Shown one piece after another: positions 35,463-47,535 of a DNA stretch of 64,000 bases (positions within the stretch are counted from its first letter, which is position 1; the number at the start of each line of letters is the position of its first letter). This stretch comes from Sesamum alatum (Eukaryota > Streptophyta > Magnoliopsida > Lamiales > Pedaliaceae), in the NCBI GenBank assembly GCA_034509735.1, contig JACGWO010000005.1:10991692-11055691 (forward strand). Reading direction: 5' to 3'. Both the position numbers and the translations under genes were made by a program. Under the pieces are notes generated by a model. That model did no database searches. It had not been told where the DNA came from and saw only the letters and a program-made list of their open reading frames with translations.

Positions 35463-37389
35463 GATAACTTCACATATTGTTTCCAACTGAAAGATGAGAT
35501 CGAAAGGTTAGTGAGACAGGGATACCTTAAAAAGTTTGTAAAAAACTCTGAGGCTAATCAAGAGGGCCGATGTGAAGAACATAGCCCACAAAGAGATAGT
35601 CAAAGGTCTCGTACCCCTGAACGAAGGTATCTAGAGCGAGCATGGGATTGCCCACCTCGATAGAGACCTACAGTCGAGGACAATCAGCCCAGAAGAGGTG
35701 TCATAAATACAATCATTGACAACCCTTTGAGGGGAGATTCCACCAGTCAAAGAATAAGGTATGTAAGAGCTGGGTATAACTCTTATGAAACCAGACACAA
35801 TCCGAATGTGTTATCCATATAGACTAATTATGAGGGCATAGTTTTTTTATGATAGAGACCTTGAAGGTCTCACTTTTCCTCATGATGACCTAGTTGCCAT
35901 TATTATGCACGTGAAAAACTTTGCGGTTCAGAAGGTATTGGTGGACAATGGAAGCTCTACCAACATTATGTTCTTTAGTATACCGAAAAGAATGCATTTG
36001 CATGTGAGAGATGTCAAGCAGGTTAATACACCTTTGATTGACTTTGGGGAAAGATCTCTTACTCCCCTAGGTACGATAGACTTGCCAACGCCCCTTGGAG
36101 CAGATCCATGTAGGCACACCGTGATGATCAAATGCTTGGTTGTTGACACGCCCTTTGCATATAACATGATCCTAGGACGCTCTGCCCGAAATTAGTTTTA
36201 GGTCGTAGTATAATGTGTCATTTGAAGGTGAATTCCCCACAACGAATGGTGTAAGGGAAGTAAAGGGCAACCAGAAGGTAGCTAGAGAATGTTATCACAC
36301 TACAGCGAAAGCTAGGGTGACGAAGACCAAAGACGTTGGCGGAAATAAAGAAAGAACATAAGTTGATTGTGAGTTTGAACATGATTGAAGGAAAAATTAG
36401 GTAGAAACAATAAAACCCTCAGAGCATAAAACTGTCGAGCTCATTTTGGGTGATTTGGACAAATTGACCAGGATTGGGAGTCAACTCCCTTTAGAAATAG
36501 AAATTATGTTGTAGATTTATTGTGGAAGAACGTTAATACATTTGCATGGACAACATCTGACTTCAAGAGAAATAGTCCTGATGTTATTGAACACCATTTA
36601 AACGTCGATCAAAATGCAAACTGCTTCGACAGAAGAAGGAACTTTGGGCCAGAGAGAGACTAGATTATAGAGAACAAGGTGAACAAATTATTGGCCGCGA
36701 GATATGTTACAGAAGTTCAGTACACTAAATGGTTAGAAAATGTGGTCATGATGTCGAAAGTTGGGACAAAATAGAGAATATGCACAGACTTTATAGAGCT
36801 TAATAAGGCATGCCTAAGAGTTCCATACCCTCTCCCCAGGATTGATCAGCTATTAGACTCAACAGCAGGATGCGCGTTACTAAGCATGATGGATGTCTTT
36901 CAGGGATACCATTAAATTTTCACGGCGGAAGAAGACAACATCAAAACATCTTTTATCACTAAGAATTGGATCTATTGTTATGCGGTAATGCTCTTTGGCT
37001 TTAAAAAATGTTGGGGGCAACTTACCCAACGGTGGTGAATTGAATGTTCAAAAAACAGATTGGCAAAACCAGGAAAGTCTACGTGGACGATATGTTGGTG
37101 AAGAGTTTGAAGGAAGCTGAACACCTGGGTCACCTAGATGAGTCATTCAAAGTCATGAGAAAGTACATTATGAAGTTGAATCCTCTGAAGTGAACGTTTG
37201 GAGTCCAGAATGGCAAGTTTTTGGGGTATTTAGTCATGATAGGGGAATTGAGGCTAATTCAGAAAAGAGTTGAAGCTATTTTGCAAATGCCTACGCCAAG
37301 GTAGGTCAAGGACATTCAGAGGTTGGCTGGACGTATGGCATTGCTTACCAGGTTTATTTCAAAGGCTGCAGATAAGGGTTTACCTTTTT
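35463..37389 (+). pseudogene. Tat gag end, protease and reverse transcriptase pseudogene
   Basis: LKDEIERLVRQGYLKKFV near 35487 is the end of Tat-type gag. Protease lies in the open stretch 35905-36195: VLVDNGSSTNIMF carries the active-site Asp near 35944, and NMILGRS is the flap-side motif. Reverse transcriptase begins near 36690, with MMDVFQGYH and YVDD at 37080-37091. Stops and frameshifts occur throughout. It ends at GLPF, where the Mutator-like element inserts. Confidence 0.85.
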
Positions 37390-37398
37390 TTTAAAATT
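37390..37398. repeat. Nine-base target duplication TTTAAAATT, left
   Basis: Perfect match to 38626-38634. The Tat coding sequence (GLPFFKILRN) is restored when one copy is removed. Confidence 0.92.
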
Positions 37399-38625
37399 GG
37401 AAAAGTTGCATAACATCCGCCTGTGTTATTGGAAATTTGCTAAAAACTTACCCGTGTTAAATAAATGGCCAAAAAAGACCTCCTGTAATCTTAAACCCTC
37501 CAGAAAAGAACAATCCCTCTCTGTTAAAAAAAAAAACGGAGAGTCGCCTACACTCGCTCGAAATGCGAGTGGAATACGATGTTGACCCATTTTTTACCTT
37601 TAACTTCTTTGAATAGACAAAATTACTCTTGTCTTATTCAATTATCCCTTTTCTTTATTAGTTTTGTTCAATTCTTTTCCTTTTGAATATTTTGCTGAAT
37701 CTTTTTTTGATAAATACTAAATAAATAATAATCATCAATATTTATATGTAAAAAGTATTATTACATTAAAGTTAAATTAATATTCATATTTTACATATGA
37801 AATATCAAAGTTTTACATTATTTTCATATTATTTATAAGTTTTAAAAACTTATAAATATTATTATTTAATTTAAATTATAATTTTGTGTTGAATATTTTG
37901 AATTTTTATATTGATATGGATTTTAAAATTTTAATATAAATATTTTTAAATATTAAAAATAAATAATTAAAGAAAAAGTTCATCTTCCCAACCCACCACC
38001 ATTCCCCAACCGTCTGCCATTCCCCAACCGGCCGTCCGTCACCACCTAAAACTCATCGTCCCTTCGTTGCCTTAAAGTTCCCGTCCTCTTCGCCATAAAC
38101 TCGCCGTACCCTTAGTTGCAATCCCTTTCCCCTCCCCTATCCGCCATGCCCTGAAACTCCAACCCAGATCCGGCAGCGACGATGTCGTCATCGTCGCCAT
38201 CGACGGTTGAGGTGGATTTGGGCGGCGGCCTCCACCGATGAATCCGCCTATATATACAACATATTATTTATACATATTAGACAAAATGTAAATATATATG
38301 ATAAATATTTTCTATTATATATATATGTAACATATAAATATAAAAGTTTTAAAATACTTAAAATCTGGACCATTCATTTTTTCCTATTGAAGATCAATGG
38401 CTACTAAAATTTAACTAGATCCGAAGGTTCAAATGGGATCAATGAAGATCAATGACCATTGTAATAAATACAAATATTTATATATAACAGTATAACGGGA
38501 AGTATTTGAAAATTAACGCCGTTAAATAAAATAAACGGAGAGAAGAGCGTGTGCATGTTTTTAAAAAATACGGGGGTGTTTTAGTCAAATTTTAAAAACA
38601 CAGAGGGATTTTATACAATTATCCC
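37399..38625. mobile_element. Mutator-like element (1227 bp) without transposase
   Basis: Perfect 9-bp target duplications. The terminal inverted repeats begin GGAAAAGTTGCATAACATCC and GGGATAATTGTATAAAATCC and stay similar for about 60 bp (CTGTGT..., TAAAAC..., CCCGT). The middle has AT-rich sequence and a distinct GC-rich segment at 37985-38245. No transposase is seen. Confidence 0.88.
37985..38245. other. GC-rich segment inside the Mutator-like element
   Basis: C-rich, CpG-containing sequence with strongly different composition from its AT-rich surroundings, for example CACCACCATTCCCCAACCG and the GACGATGTCGTCATCG palindrome region near 38178. It looks like captured gene sequence, but I cannot name a source. 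Simple composition drift is an alternative. Confidence 0.4.
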
Positions 38626-38634
38626 TTTAAAATT

Positions 38635-40870
38635 TTACGCAATGTGAAGACCTTTGAGTGATCTGATGAATGTGAGAGAGCCTTTCATGATTTGAAAAAG
38701 TATTTGTCTTCCCTCCCCCATTGGTGAAACCTATAAACAGGGAACCTCTAAACCTGTACTTGGCTATTTTTGAGTCATTCGTAAGTTTCGTATTAATAAG
38801 GTGCCTGGATCGTGAACAACGACAAATTTATTATGTGAGTCGTATGCTGCAAGGTGTAGAAAAAAATTACATGATGATTGAGAAGTATACATTAGCACTT
38901 ATGATCACTGCAAGGAAATTGAGACCTTACTTCCAGTCGGACGTTATTGTGTTGACGGACCAACCTTTGAAGCAAGTGCTCTCGAAGACAGACGCTTTAG
39001 GGAGACTGGTGAAGTGGGCAGTAGAATTGGGCGAATATCATGTTGAGTTTCAATCGAGACAACCATCAAGGCATAGGTTTTTTGGGGGTTTTTTAGTTGA
39101 AATGAATAGCCAAAGTGAGGGGGCAACTCAAGGAAAATAGCTCTTCCAGGTGGATGGGTCATCAACCTCCTCACAAGGAGGAGCGGGGATTGTCTTAAGG
39201 GACCCAGAAGGTGTCGAATCAGAAAGAGCCATGAAGTTGAACTTTATGGTGATGAACAATGAAGCAGAGTATGAAGCACTCCTCGCGAGAATGAGGTTAG
39301 CCACTCAACAATGAGCAAAACACTTGATCACATACACAGATTCCCAATTGGTAGTTGAACAGTTTCACGGAGCAAAAGAAACAGGCATGATCAGATACCT
39401 TGCAAAGGTACGCGAACTTCAACTGAAGTTTTCAAATTTACAATTACATCAAGTTCTTAGAGAAGAGAATGAACGGGCTGATGCACTCTCTAAGTTTGCA
39501 AGTGCGGCATCAGGGATAAAATCCCAAAAAATTACCTTGTTCGTATTTGAAAAATCATAGATAGAAGAGTCTGAAAAAGACCTTCAAAGATTTAGGCCGG
39601 ATAAAGACCTTCAGGACGAGGGATCTGGAAAAGACCCTTGCTTATTCAGCATCCAGGTTTTTGGTAATGAGTGGAAGGAATCAATGATCAAATTTCTCCG
39701 GGGGAGAGATCTGAGGATGAGAATTCGATCATCGAAGGTTGTGATAATAGAAGGTGAGCTATACAAAAGATCATATTCAGGAATACTTTTGAAATGTCTG
39801 AACCCAAAGGAAGTTATCTATGTGATGCAAGAGATACACGAAGGTAGTTGTGGGAACCACTCAGGTGGAAGAGCTTTGGCATAAAAAATGTTACGTCAAT
39901 GATACTTTTGGCCTACACTAGCAAAAGGATGCTATGAAATTATCTGGTGCAAGAGTTGTAAGTTCATTATAACATTCATCATGCTCCTCCAAAGGAGTTG
40001 GTTAGTATTCAGGTTGTATATCCATTTGATCAATAAGGAATTGACATTCTGGAACCGTTCCCTTTAGCGTTTGGATCCAAAAAAATTTCAATCGTGGCAG
40101 TCGAGCACTTCACCAAATGAGTGGATGCAGAAGTTGTTGCCAAGATAAGCGAAAATGAGGTGGTGATGTTCTTATGGAAGAATATAATATGCCGTTTCGG
40201 AATTCCGAGGGTTCTGATTTCTGATAATGAAACCCAATTCAAAGGCAAAAAGATGCAGGATCTATGCAATGAAATGTGAATCCAACATAATTTCACTTCA
40301 GTGGAACACCCACAAGCTAATGGATAGGTTGAGGTAGTGAACAAAATTATTTTGCATTATTTAAAAACCCAATTGGAAGGGCTTAAAGGCGATTGGGTTG
40401 ATGAGTTACCAGGAGTATTATGGGCTTATCACACCACTCCGAAAGATGCCACGACGGAAACCCCCTTTTGTATGGTGTATGGTTAAGAAGCAGTAATCTT
40501 TGCAGAGATTGGGGTACAATTAGCTAGAGTATAAATGTATGATGCTGTAGAGAATGGAAAACAACGCGAGATGGATTTAATTAAGTTATCAGGAAAAATA
40601 GAAGCGACATACATAAGATCCCTCAGGTACAAAAAATAGATGGAGAAGATGTATAATAAGAAAGTGAAAGTCAGAGCCTTCTAGGTGGGAGACTTCGTGT
40701 TGAAAAAATGTGAAGCTTCCAAAAATATTGGAAAATTGGCCTAAATTCGGAGGGCCCTTCAGATAGTGGAATTGGCAAAAAATGGAGCGTAACGTTTCCA
40801 AGACTTGTCAGGAAGAGACCGCCTGCGACCATGGAATGCTCATAATCTTAGGCGGTTTTATCCATGAAGA
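38635..40870 (+). pseudogene. Tat RNase H, second RNase H and integrase pseudogene
   Basis: FKILRNVKTFE and ERAFHDLKKYLS resume the frame after the insertion. The usual RNase H follows (QSDVIVLTDQPLKQVL near 38935). The second RNase H spans about 39140-39510: FQVDGSSTSSQGGAGIVL, NNEAEYEALLARMRLA, TYTDSQLVVEQF and ADALSKFAS, with Asp, Glu and Asp residues in the expected places. Integrase follows (HEGSCGNHSGG near 39840, then the core with HPQAN-like and other remnants to about 40860). Stops and frameshifts are frequent. Confidence 0.85.
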
Positions 40871-40944
40871 ACATGTGTCTATTGAAAAGATGTAAACAAC
40901 CTTAAGGAATGAAGAATCCCTTTTTATCTACAATTTGTCATAAG

Positions 40945-41460
40945 TATGAGACGGGTCTGAAAAAGACTTTCAAATTCAAAGTTTATGAAAAAAAACGTTA
41001 AAAAACTCTAAGTGTCTGAAAAAGATGTTAAAAACTCAAAGTGTCTAGGAAGCACACTATCTAAAAAAGAACTTTAAAATTCAAAGTGTCTGAGTAAGAC
41101 AATGTCTGAAAAAGACCTTTAAACTTAAAAGTGTCTAAAAAAGACGGTGTTTGGAAAAGACGTTAACAACTCAAATTGTCTGAGAAAGACACCGTCTAAA
41201 AAAGAATTTTAAATTGAAAATGTCTGAAAAGATACTGTCTGGAAAAGACATTAAAAACTCAAAGTATCTTAGAAAGACATTGTCTAAAAAAGACCTTCAA
41301 AATTCAAGATGTCTGAGAGAGACGTTGTCTGAAAAAGACGTTCAAGATACATGAACAGGCATCACATGTTAGATGCCTAAAAAATTAGAATGTCTTACAA
41401 AGACATAAGTCTTCTGTATATCTTAAAATGCTCAAGGCAATAAGACGTCTGAAAAAGATG
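40945..41460 (+). repeat. Degenerate tandem array in the Tat 3' region
   Basis: About ten units of 45-60 bp built on GTCTGAAAAAGACGTT...AACTCAAAGT. Each unit has GTCT and AGAC as short inverted arms (GTCTGAAAAAGAC). Unit length and sequence vary. Confidence 0.85.
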
Positions 41461-41623
41461 GAGATCTTGCTATTGGAATTCTAAGTGGCACAACAAGCAT
41501 ATAAGAAGACATTCAAGCCCAAAAGAGTTTAAACAGGGCTATTAAAGAGGAAAGTCCGAGAAAGACTACGCACTTGATTAAAGGGCAAGAACAGTACCAT
41601 AACACTGAATTTCTAATTCTAAT

Positions 41624-43781
41624 TGAAAGGATTGATACAACCCGGGAACACGGCAAAAGTGTAAAATAAAAGAAATTTAAAAACGATTCCAAAGGGGTGT
41701 TACCTTTGAATTCCCGGGCGTTTGATGTATTCAAAAGCATCATAACATAAAGAAAAATATTCTTGAACATGTGGCTAGAGGAGGAAACGAAAAATGCTAT
41801 AATTAAATTGGAACATTACCTTTTTCGTTTCACATGTAGAACAACAACAAGAATTGATTCTCTTTTCGTTCCTTTTCCGTTCACCTTAGGATTCAAATTA
41901 GAACCCCTCTAAAGATGATCCACACCACACTAGAAATGTAGATCTAGATCTACTAGTAGGTAGAAGGTAGACCGGGAAGAATCGAAAATCGTATTACACT
42001 ATTGATTAGTGTATATGAACTTCTCATGTTCTCATCTTGAATCTAATTCAAAGATAAATAAAGAAATGGAGAAGAATGGAATAACTTACGTGGCTCAATG
42101 AGAGGAGAGTGCAAGTTGGGGAGTTGAAAAATGTATACATGTCTTGTGTGTAGTGTAATCCAATTACATACAAAATAAGTTATTTTCAAAATAACTTTTA
42201 CACACTATGCACAACATGTGCACCACTATCCATCATGGCGAGCCACATCATTGCTTACATGGAGGATTTTCAACTTCTCTTCAACTTGCATCAAACCTTC
42301 GAGCTTGAATTTCAAGTCATGGACCGATTTTGACAAATCTTGATTTAATCAAATTAAATCAAATCCAATCAAGATCTATGAGTTCCATATTAATCCAATT
42401 AATATTAGACCTTATTGAAATCCAAAAGATTATTTAATCCAATTAAATATACATAAGCTCTAGCATTAATTAATTGATCTAATCAATCAATAAACCAAAC
42501 TCAATAAATTAATCCAATTAATTTAAAGGTGTTAAGCCCAAATTAATTAATCCAATTAATTAGTTCTTGGTTCATCCATCCAATGGACTCTCCCAATAAA
42601 TGATCCAATCATTTATATTCTCCTTGAATTAATTTAATCTAATTAAATTAATTCTCTTCTTGCAGAATTAATTTCAAATTAATTCCACTACTTCCATAGT
42701 GATTTTTGTGTGACGCTTTAGGTTCACCCTTAGCTAGACTTGGGCTTGTGTCCAACACAAACGATTAATTAAATCTAATTTAATTAATTATTTCTGATTA
42801 ACCATTAATCGGAAATGCCCGTCACCTTGGGTGGTCGTCTAGCAACGGTCCATGACACTAGAGACTAGGTGAATGTTGGTGTGAACATTTAGGCTCCGAG
42901 TTCCATACAGGTACAATTCTTCCGTCGACCATCTCCCGGCCTTAGTCTAGGGCATAGAATTAGGCGTCAGTTCCCATCCTAGACCAAGCAACTATGCTTC
43001 ATACTCGAGACGTGTTTATTCTATTGATCTACCTAGGGAACCATTCCCTACTCGACCAATTACTACGGCCGTAGACTTGAAGAGTCTAAACCATCTCAGA
43101 GCGCATAGGAGACATAGTTGTCAAATACTGAAAGGGGACAAAATTCTCTCTTGGAATCCACCGTCCTTACTACATATTCCGAGTGCACTGGACAAGGCTT
43201 ATAATGACCATATCGAAGACACGGTCACCTCTCGCCAAATCTAAGATACAACCTTCATATGCATGTGACTTCCATGATTCCTCAAGTCCAAGGACTAATC
43301 CCGTACTATCAGAATCGGGAATATCAGTCATACCGACAAAGCCTCCAAGGCTTCCATATGACGATTCCCGCGAGTCAGTTTAGTCAGTTGATTATCTTGC
43401 CAACTAACCCACTAAAATTGCATAGACGACCTACGTCTAGCACCGATGGAACTCGATACTCACCAGTGAATGCAATACTTAGTGCAAGGCTCTATAGGAC
43501 ACTCGAGGTCCTCGACATGGAACATTTCAGACCGACCCTGAGGAGTTGGTTTCATAGCGCCATCCTATGTGCAACTTAACTCAATGGGTTTAACCAATCG
43601 GTCTGTGGGCATTTGTTGTGACATTGAAACGCCATTCAATGTAAGTAGTAAGCACAAAAAACACATTTTACTAATGATGAATACTTATTTCATCCATCAG
43701 TATAATATTACTTTGATAAAGATCGACGAATAGTTCCCAGAATAACCAATCTAATTGACTTTCTGGTCACCTATTTTAACA
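41624..43781 (-). mobile_element. Family B-related solo LTR (2158 bp), minus strand
   Basis: Minus-strand edges TGTTAAAATAGGTGACC (43781) and CTTTCA (41624). Flanks CTAAT (41619-41623) and TTAAT (43782-43786) match at 4 of 5. No internal region is attached. It has the U5 hairpin in the form TCAAAGG/CCTTTGGA and lies in the Tat 3' region. Confidence 0.82.
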
Positions 43782-43994
43782 TTAATTCCCTGAAAAACCA
43801 ACATATTTGGACTCAAATGTTTGGGGGCAATAACGCTCATGGAAGAACCCTAGACTTACCAAACTTTCTTGGAAGGCTGTAATCTAACAGAGCCTAGGTA
43901 AACATCCAGGCACCCAGTAAGTGCAGTAGAAATATGAAAAAGTAAACTGCATGCATATACGCTAACAACAAGTAGGTAATGTGAAATTGTTCAA

Positions 43995-44175
43995 AGGCAC
44001 ATGTGCCTACCCGATCGACATAACCATCCAAGGGCACGCTGGCCCGACCAATAACATAAAAAAAAACTTTCCAGGGGCACAAATGCCTAATTTAAAGTAT
44101 TCAAATCGCCTAAGGGCACATACGGCCGATCAAAAGTATGCAAATTGTCTTAAGGCACATAGGCCTAGCAGGAAC
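43995..44175 (+). repeat. Second tandem array of the Tat 3' region (GGGCACA..GCC units)
   Basis: Five units spaced 25-45 bases, each a short imperfect palindrome: GGCACATGTGCC, GGGCACGCTGGCCC, GGGCACAAATGCC, GGGCACATACGGCC and GGCACATAGGCC. Confidence 0.72.
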
Positions 44176-44188
44176 AACATGGGTAGAA

Positions 44189-44790
44189 TTAGCTTTTAGA
44201 CGGAGGAACATCCTCCCCAACATTGTCTATACCTGGAAAATTCTCCTGGTTGAAGATCTCTTTGTCAGCAGGCAGCTCAACAGGCAGTCCAGCAGGGGCA
44301 TCATCAGTGTTAAGTTCAGCAAGGACTTGATCTATAATGGCCTTAGGTAAATCCTCCAAGGGCTCTACTCTAGTAGCTTCTGTAGAAGGGATTTGAAAGG
44401 GAGCTAAGGTATGCACTACTTCCATCAAGGTTTCGGCCACAATCTTCACCTCTTCGTCCAACAGGTCAACAACAGGCTTAGGGGAGGAGGAGGCATTAAA
44501 GCATAGAACTCATCATTAGCAGGGGGACTTCAAACGCCATTTCCTTTGCATGATAAAAGTTTTCATGTTCGTCTTTGGCCAAGTCCAGGAGAGAGGTATC
44601 CAAACCCTTATTGAACCCATCCAGATTATAAGGTTGGGCAATACACTTATACCACGTAATTTGGAACTCTTAGAATAGTGCCATCTACAATGACTTCAAA
44701 TATGGGAGACTCTAAAAATGCTTTTGCCCTTCTAGCCCTGCTTTCCCTTACGAGGGCTTGGCAATCATCTATCATCCGAAACTCCGGTAG
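44189..44790 (-). pseudogene. Antisense ORF of the Tat element, broken
   Basis: The open part is 44461-44189 (about 90 aa, MDEEVKIVAETLMEVV..., acidic and rich in Glu, Asp and Pro). Upstream on the same strand, in other frames, lie CQALVRESRARRAKAF and FEVIVDGTILRVPNYVV, so a longer protein has been broken by frameshifts and stops. Tat elements such as Grande are known to carry an antisense ORF between pol and the 3' LTR; the position agrees. The function of such proteins is not established. Confidence 0.6.
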
Positions 44791-44796
44791 TCCTGC

Positions 44797-46491
44797 TGAA
44801 GGACAAGCGGCTTAGCCCGGGAGCGCGAGTGGAAGCGAGAGAGTGCGTTATTTAAAATAATACATATCAAAAGATACAAAGGGGTGTACCCTTGAGTGCT
44901 CAACGGAGCGTTCGATGTAGAATATGATAGTAAATAGACATATCATATAGAGTATAGATGCAAGATAAAAGAAACTACAAGAATGTAAAGTAATGTTACC
45001 TTTTTAGCTTTCTTTGTATATGGCTACTAGAGTTGTTCCACGGCCGAAAACGTTCACCAAGTTCAAAACTATGAACTCTCTAACGTAGTCCACACCACAC
45101 CGGGAGAGATCTCGTTTTTCTTGCTAGAGAAAAAGCGGATCTAGAGGAAGAGATCGAAGAAGAGACTACACTATTAAGTTAGTGTTCTTTCTTGATCTTG
45201 CTTTGTTCTTCAATTGATCCTAGATCAATGAAGCAACAAAGATGATAGTAGAGAGAGAGAAGGGAGCCGAAACTTGAGAGAGTAGAGAGAATGTGTGTTC
45301 TTCTTTTTCCTAAAAAAAGATGAATTCTAAAATCTACTCTTTGATGATAGTGTATACACATATATATACCCATTAATGTGATTATAGGAGTGTGTCTAGT
45401 TTCATCCAAGGATGTCTAGATACATTCCAATCAATTCCCACTAATCATCAATCAAGCCTACCATTTCATAAGGTATGATTTAATCATACCAAGTGACAGA
45501 GGCTTAATTGGAGTTGATTCGTTTCTTTCCAAAAGAGATAAGTCAACTAGTCATCAAAGGCCATGTATGGCCGATTTTTTGTGCTTCCAAATGAAGCAAT
45601 TTTCGACCATCCCCTTTTGGGAAGAAGTCCAACTTCTTCTAATTCCAAAAGTGAAATTAACACCTCTCTTGGATGAAGATTTAATGGACTGGATATTATT
45701 GTAATCCAATTACAACAAGCCCAAGAATTAAATCTTATTTAATTCATGGCCCAATTAAAATATTCTCATTGATCATTTAATCCAATTAAAGGATCCAAGT
45801 TTCGATTCTCTACTTAATTGATAAATCCCATTTATCGATAAAATGAGGGCCCGATACAGTATCGGCCCGTCCACCTAATGGACAATCCCTTTAGTAACCT
45901 AATTATTTATCATCATCTGAAATTGACCGCAAGTCAATTCCTTCACCTCCTCGGTTATTTGTATGTGACCCTTTAGGTTCACCGTCATCTAGATTTGGGC
46001 CCGTGTCCAACAGGAGTCCGTCACCATGGGTGGCTGTCTAGCAACGATCCATGGCACTGTGACGATTACCGCGAGTCAGTTCAGTCAACTGGCACCCTTG
46101 TCAACTAAACCACTAATATTGTATAGATACGTTTGTCGCCGATGAAACACATCACTCATCCAATGCATGCAACCCTTAGTGCAAGTCTCTATAGGACCCT
46201 CGATGCCCTGTCTCGAGGTCCTTGACTCGGAACATTTCAGACCAACCCTCAGAAGTTGGTTTCATAGCTGTCATCCAATGCGCAGATCAACTACATGGGT
46301 TATCCAATTGGTCTGTGGGTATTTATTGTTATGTTAAAACTCCATTTAACGTAATTAGTAAGCACAATAAACACATAGTGCCAAGGATGAATACTTACTA
46401 TATTCATCAAGTCAATGTTACATTAATAAAGATCGCAAAATAGTACCCAAAACCGCCAATCCAATTAGCTTTCTGGTCACCTATTCTAACA
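44797..46491 (-). mobile_element. Family B LTR, minus strand, internally deleted (1695 bp)
   Basis: Edges TGTTAGAATAGGTGACC (46491) and GTCCTTCA (44797). About 0.5-0.6 kb of U3 is missing at 46055/46056: GGCACT joins directly to GTGACGATTACCGCGAG. No matching flanks were found. On its inner side it abuts a Copia protease fragment in the same orientation. Confidence 0.82.
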
Positions 46492-46706
46492 AACTCTACT
46501 GATCCTACGACTTCCGCAGCAGCGACCTTGCCATCAGCTAGCCTCAGGATCATTTCATCCTTAGTTAGCCTTCTGCTTCTTTGCAGCACTTGAAAATCAT
46601 TGCAGATTTGAGCACCGCATTTGGTATCCAATACCCATGAAACAGAATTAGTTATCACGTTTACTTCAACCACAAACATACCTGGATTGGAGAGTGCGGG
46701 CACTCT
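46492..46706 (-). pseudogene. Copia protease fragment
   Basis: FVVEVNVITNSVSWVLDTKC and CGAQICNDFQVLQRS are collinear with the A1 protease (WVLDTGCGAHICNDLQVLKRS). The Gly of D-T-G is Lys here, so it would be inactive. It is cut at EVVGSVEFV by the LTR start, and its other end meets chromovirus sequence near 46706. Confidence 0.82.
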
Positions 46707-46959
46707 CTCTTCCAATGCCGCTTTGCCTGTGTGTACAGCTGCCCATAAAAGTACGCATGGGGCGCTGCCTACGCATACACCCTGTCATCCGTCCGCACCA
46801 TCATGGCCAAATCTCACGAGCGTCCGCACGCTGCCCGCACGACGCGCACAACAAGCCTACCTGTGCGCGACCCAGCGTAGCACACTGGCCAACCTGCCGA
46901 TGTATGCTGCCCGCCTGTCTGATTGCCATCATTAGTGCTGCACCAAGCCAACACCGTTA

Positions 46960-47535
46960 GGCCCACTGATGCGCACGCCTGCCGCACTAGTGCCTAACAT
47001 CGCACAAAGGGGCTTACAAACCGTCCCCACCGGAAGAGCCCGACATCCTCGTCGGGAGTGCATCACCTTCCTTCGCTACCCAATATTCATCAAACTTTTC
47101 CTCAAACTGCCACAAGTTAACATCATGTTCCCAAGTAGCATCAGCAATAGATTCACCCACCCAATGAACCAAGTAATCCGTCCGTATGTTTTTCCTACTC
47201 TAGCCCATTGTTCTATGATCAAGAAATTTCAACACTTTCTTCTCAAATTCTGTCCTGATAGTCAGTGGGGCGGCGTCGAGTTTCTTGTCTCGTCGGGTGC
47301 ACCACATCCTCATGGAACTACCTCATAAAACATACATGAAACATAGGATGAACGTTTAAACGATCAGGCAACTTTAATCTATAAGCCAACTTACCCACTT
47401 TGCTCACCACTTCAAAGGGGCCGTCATACTTTGGAACCAGTCCATGGTGCACAGTCTTAGCACTGACTTTCTTCCAAATCTATGGGGTAAGCTTCAGCAA
47501 AACTTGATCCCCAACACTGAATTCCAAATCCCGTC
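46960..47535 (-). pseudogene. Chromovirus integrase C-terminus and chromodomain region
   Basis: LEFSVGDQVLLKLTP, HGLVPKYDGPFEVVSKVGKL and AYRLKLPDRLNVHPMFHVC are the GPY/F-type end of integrase. Chromodomain-like pieces follow in shifted frames: LDHRTMG-type and YLVHWVGESIADATWE-type sequence around 47250-47100. Frameshifts make it inactive. 46707-46959 is GC-rich non-coding 3' sequence. Confidence 0.75.
47531..47535. repeat. Target-site duplication CCGTC, left
   Basis: Matches 49527-49531. Removing the LTR restores the integrase frame (GRRDLEFSVGD). Confidence 0.92.

Larger units (their letters stand above)
35463..44796 (+). mobile_element. Decayed Ty3/Gypsy element of the Tat group
   Basis: Order: gag end, protease, reverse transcriptase, RNase H, a second (archaeal-type) RNase H, integrase, then a long 3' region with tandem repeats and an antisense ORF. 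The dual RNase H and such a 3' region are marks of the Tat lineage (Grande, Ogre, Retand type). It is interrupted by a Mutator-like element (37399-38625) and by a solo LTR (41624-43781). I found no LTR of its own. Confidence 0.82.

Noticed and set aside
40945..41460. CRISPR-like array
   Set aside because: The units are diverged tandem repeats without unique spacers, in a plant retrotransposon.
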